From: Candidatus Zophobacter franzmannii | GTDB taxonomy: Bacteria > Cloacimonadota > Cloacimonadia > Cloacimonadales > JAFGVF01 | NCBI GenBank assembly: GCA_030765245.1 | Contig: JAVCCX010000401.1 | Location: 1 to 15,704 of the forward strand | Direction: 5' to 3' | Length of the DNA: 15,704 nucleotides | In this document: one piece after another, positions 15,038 through 15,704 of the stretch | Position numbering within the stretch: the stretch's first letter is position 1 | Layout of the letters: every line of letters starts with the position of its first letter | The notes under the pieces: generated by a model | Told to the model about the DNA's origin: nothing | The model's input: the letters and a program-made list of their open reading frames with translations, nothing else | The model's database searches: none | Made by a program: the position numbers and the translations under genes

Positions 15038-15704
15038 GTTAATTCAAAAAAGTGTCAGTGATCTTTTTAAACACGCTAACTACTATCTTGATGAGGACCT
15101 TCCAACTCTTCTACAGGATTTTATAGAGAAAGAACGCAATCCTCTTGCCAAAAGCATTCTTGAGAAGTTGTTAATTAATGCCAAGATGGCGCATGAACAG
15201 CAGAAACCTCTTTGCCAAGATACTGGTGTTGCTGTTGTATTTGTTGAGATTGGACAGGATCTGCATATTCTTGGTAATCTTAATAAAGCTATTGAAGATG
15301 GAGTAGAGCAGTCATATAAAGACAACTATTTCCGTAAATCGATGGCTATTGACCCATGTTTCAATAGAGAAAATACGGGAACGAACCTTCCTGCTGTCAT
15401 TCATTATTCCATTGTTGAGGGCGATAAGCTAAAATTGACAGTAGCTCCAAAGGGTGGTGGTTCAGAGAACATGAGCAGAATTGCTATGCTGAAACCATCA
15501 GATGGAATAGGGGGAATTAAGAAGTTTGTTGTGGATACCGTGGTAAAGGCGGGTGGTAACCCTTGTCCTCCAATTATTATTGGACTAGGTGTTGGGGGTA
15601 ACTTCGAGACTTGTGCTCTACTTGCGAAGAAAGCTTTGATGCGTCCTTTGAATTCATCAAATGCAAATCCAAATTGGGCAGATGTAGAAGATAAACTTTT
15701 AGAA
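15018..15704 (+). CDS. Class I fumarate hydratase, alpha part, 3' truncated by window edge
   Basis: ATG 15018 (GAGG at 15007-15010, 7-nt spacing) opens a frame of 229 codons that runs off the window. Family signatures: 'KPLCQDTGVAVVFVEIG' 63-79 with predicted cluster ligand Cys66, 'TGTNLPAVIHYSIVEGD' 120-136, 'APKGGGSENMSR' 143-154, 'GGNPCPPIIIGLGVGGNFE' 179-197 with predicted ligand Cys183, and 'KKALMRPLN' 204-212. The third ligand is expected beyond the window. The family interconverts fumarate and malate; the alpha subunit of L(+)-tartrate dehydratase has the same signatures and cannot be excluded. Length and start resemble two-subunit enzymes, so a beta-subunit gene is predicted just downstream. 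The 20-nt overlap with sdaA implies coupled translation of two [4Fe-4S] hydro-lyases. Confidence 0.92.
   Translation, partial: MREIKAELIQKSVSDLFKHANYYLDEDLPTLLQDFIEKERNPLAKSILEKLLINAKMAHEQQKPLCQDTGVAVVFVEIGQDLHILGNLNKAIEDGVEQSYKDNYFRKSMAIDPCFNRENTGTNLPAVIHYSIVEGDKLKLTVAPKGGGSENMSRIAMLKPSDGIGGIKKFVVDTVVKAGGNPCPPIIIGLGVGGNFETCALLAKKALMRPLNSSNANPNWADVEDKLLE

Noticed and set aside
15083..15325. Minus-strand frame over the fumarase gene
   Set aside because: The plus-strand frame here carries the CQDTG and KGGGSEN signatures of class I fumarase and continues open to the window edge; the antisense frame is a shadow.

Overview
The window is AT-rich bacterial DNA carrying eleven protein-coding loci: ten on the + strand and one, broken, on the - strand. 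Strong AGGAG-type ribosome binding sites, short overlaps between genes, and secreted multidomain proteins point to an anaerobic member of the Fibrobacterota-Chlorobiota-Bacteroidota (FCB) side of the bacterial tree. One of those proteins ends in a 'YPNPFNP...SGIYFYRL...KKAVLMK' tail (FlgD-like, type IX-secretion-style sorting domain). Cloacimonadota would fit well, but that assignment is inference. I saw no tRNA, rRNA, CRISPR array, insertion sequence or phage gene.

Layout. (a) 1-2716: the end of a SUMF1/formylglycine-generating-enzyme-fold protein, cut by the window edge, overlaps by 20 nt a secreted protein with an LPP20-like N-terminal part and an NTF2-like C-terminal part. (b) 2717-3911: a short regulatory region (17-bp perfect palindrome, candidate promoter, leader hairpin) and mtnA of methionine salvage. 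(c) 3920-4309, minus strand: a single-domain response regulator split by an in-frame TAA. (d) 4495-7116: a secreted transglutaminase-like protein with an apparent degenerate second copy of the same fold and a cysteine-free thioredoxin-like tail. (e) 7141-9867: pabA-pabB-pabC, a compact set converting chorismate to p-aminobenzoate for folate. (f) 10136-13480: a large secreted subtilisin-family protease with eight FG-GAP-like repeats and the sorting tail, closed by a strong intrinsic terminator at 13502-13530. (g) 13607-15704: a tightly packed group made of a tiny eight-cysteine protein (DUF6485-like), the iron-sulfur L-serine dehydratase, and the alpha part of a class I fumarate hydratase that runs off the right edge.

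How they work together. Groups (e) and (g) look like true functional units. The Pab proteins form one pathway. In (g), two oxygen-sensitive [4Fe-4S] hydro-lyases are translationally linked behind a small cysteine-rich protein of unknown role. Groups (a), (d) and (f) are exported or cell-surface proteins with mostly unknown substrates. The points most worth a second look are the DUF6485/Fe-S dehydratase cluster, the broken response regulator, the dead second transglutaminase module, and the SUMF1/LPP20 pair whose SUMF1 domain lacks one of the two catalytic cysteines.
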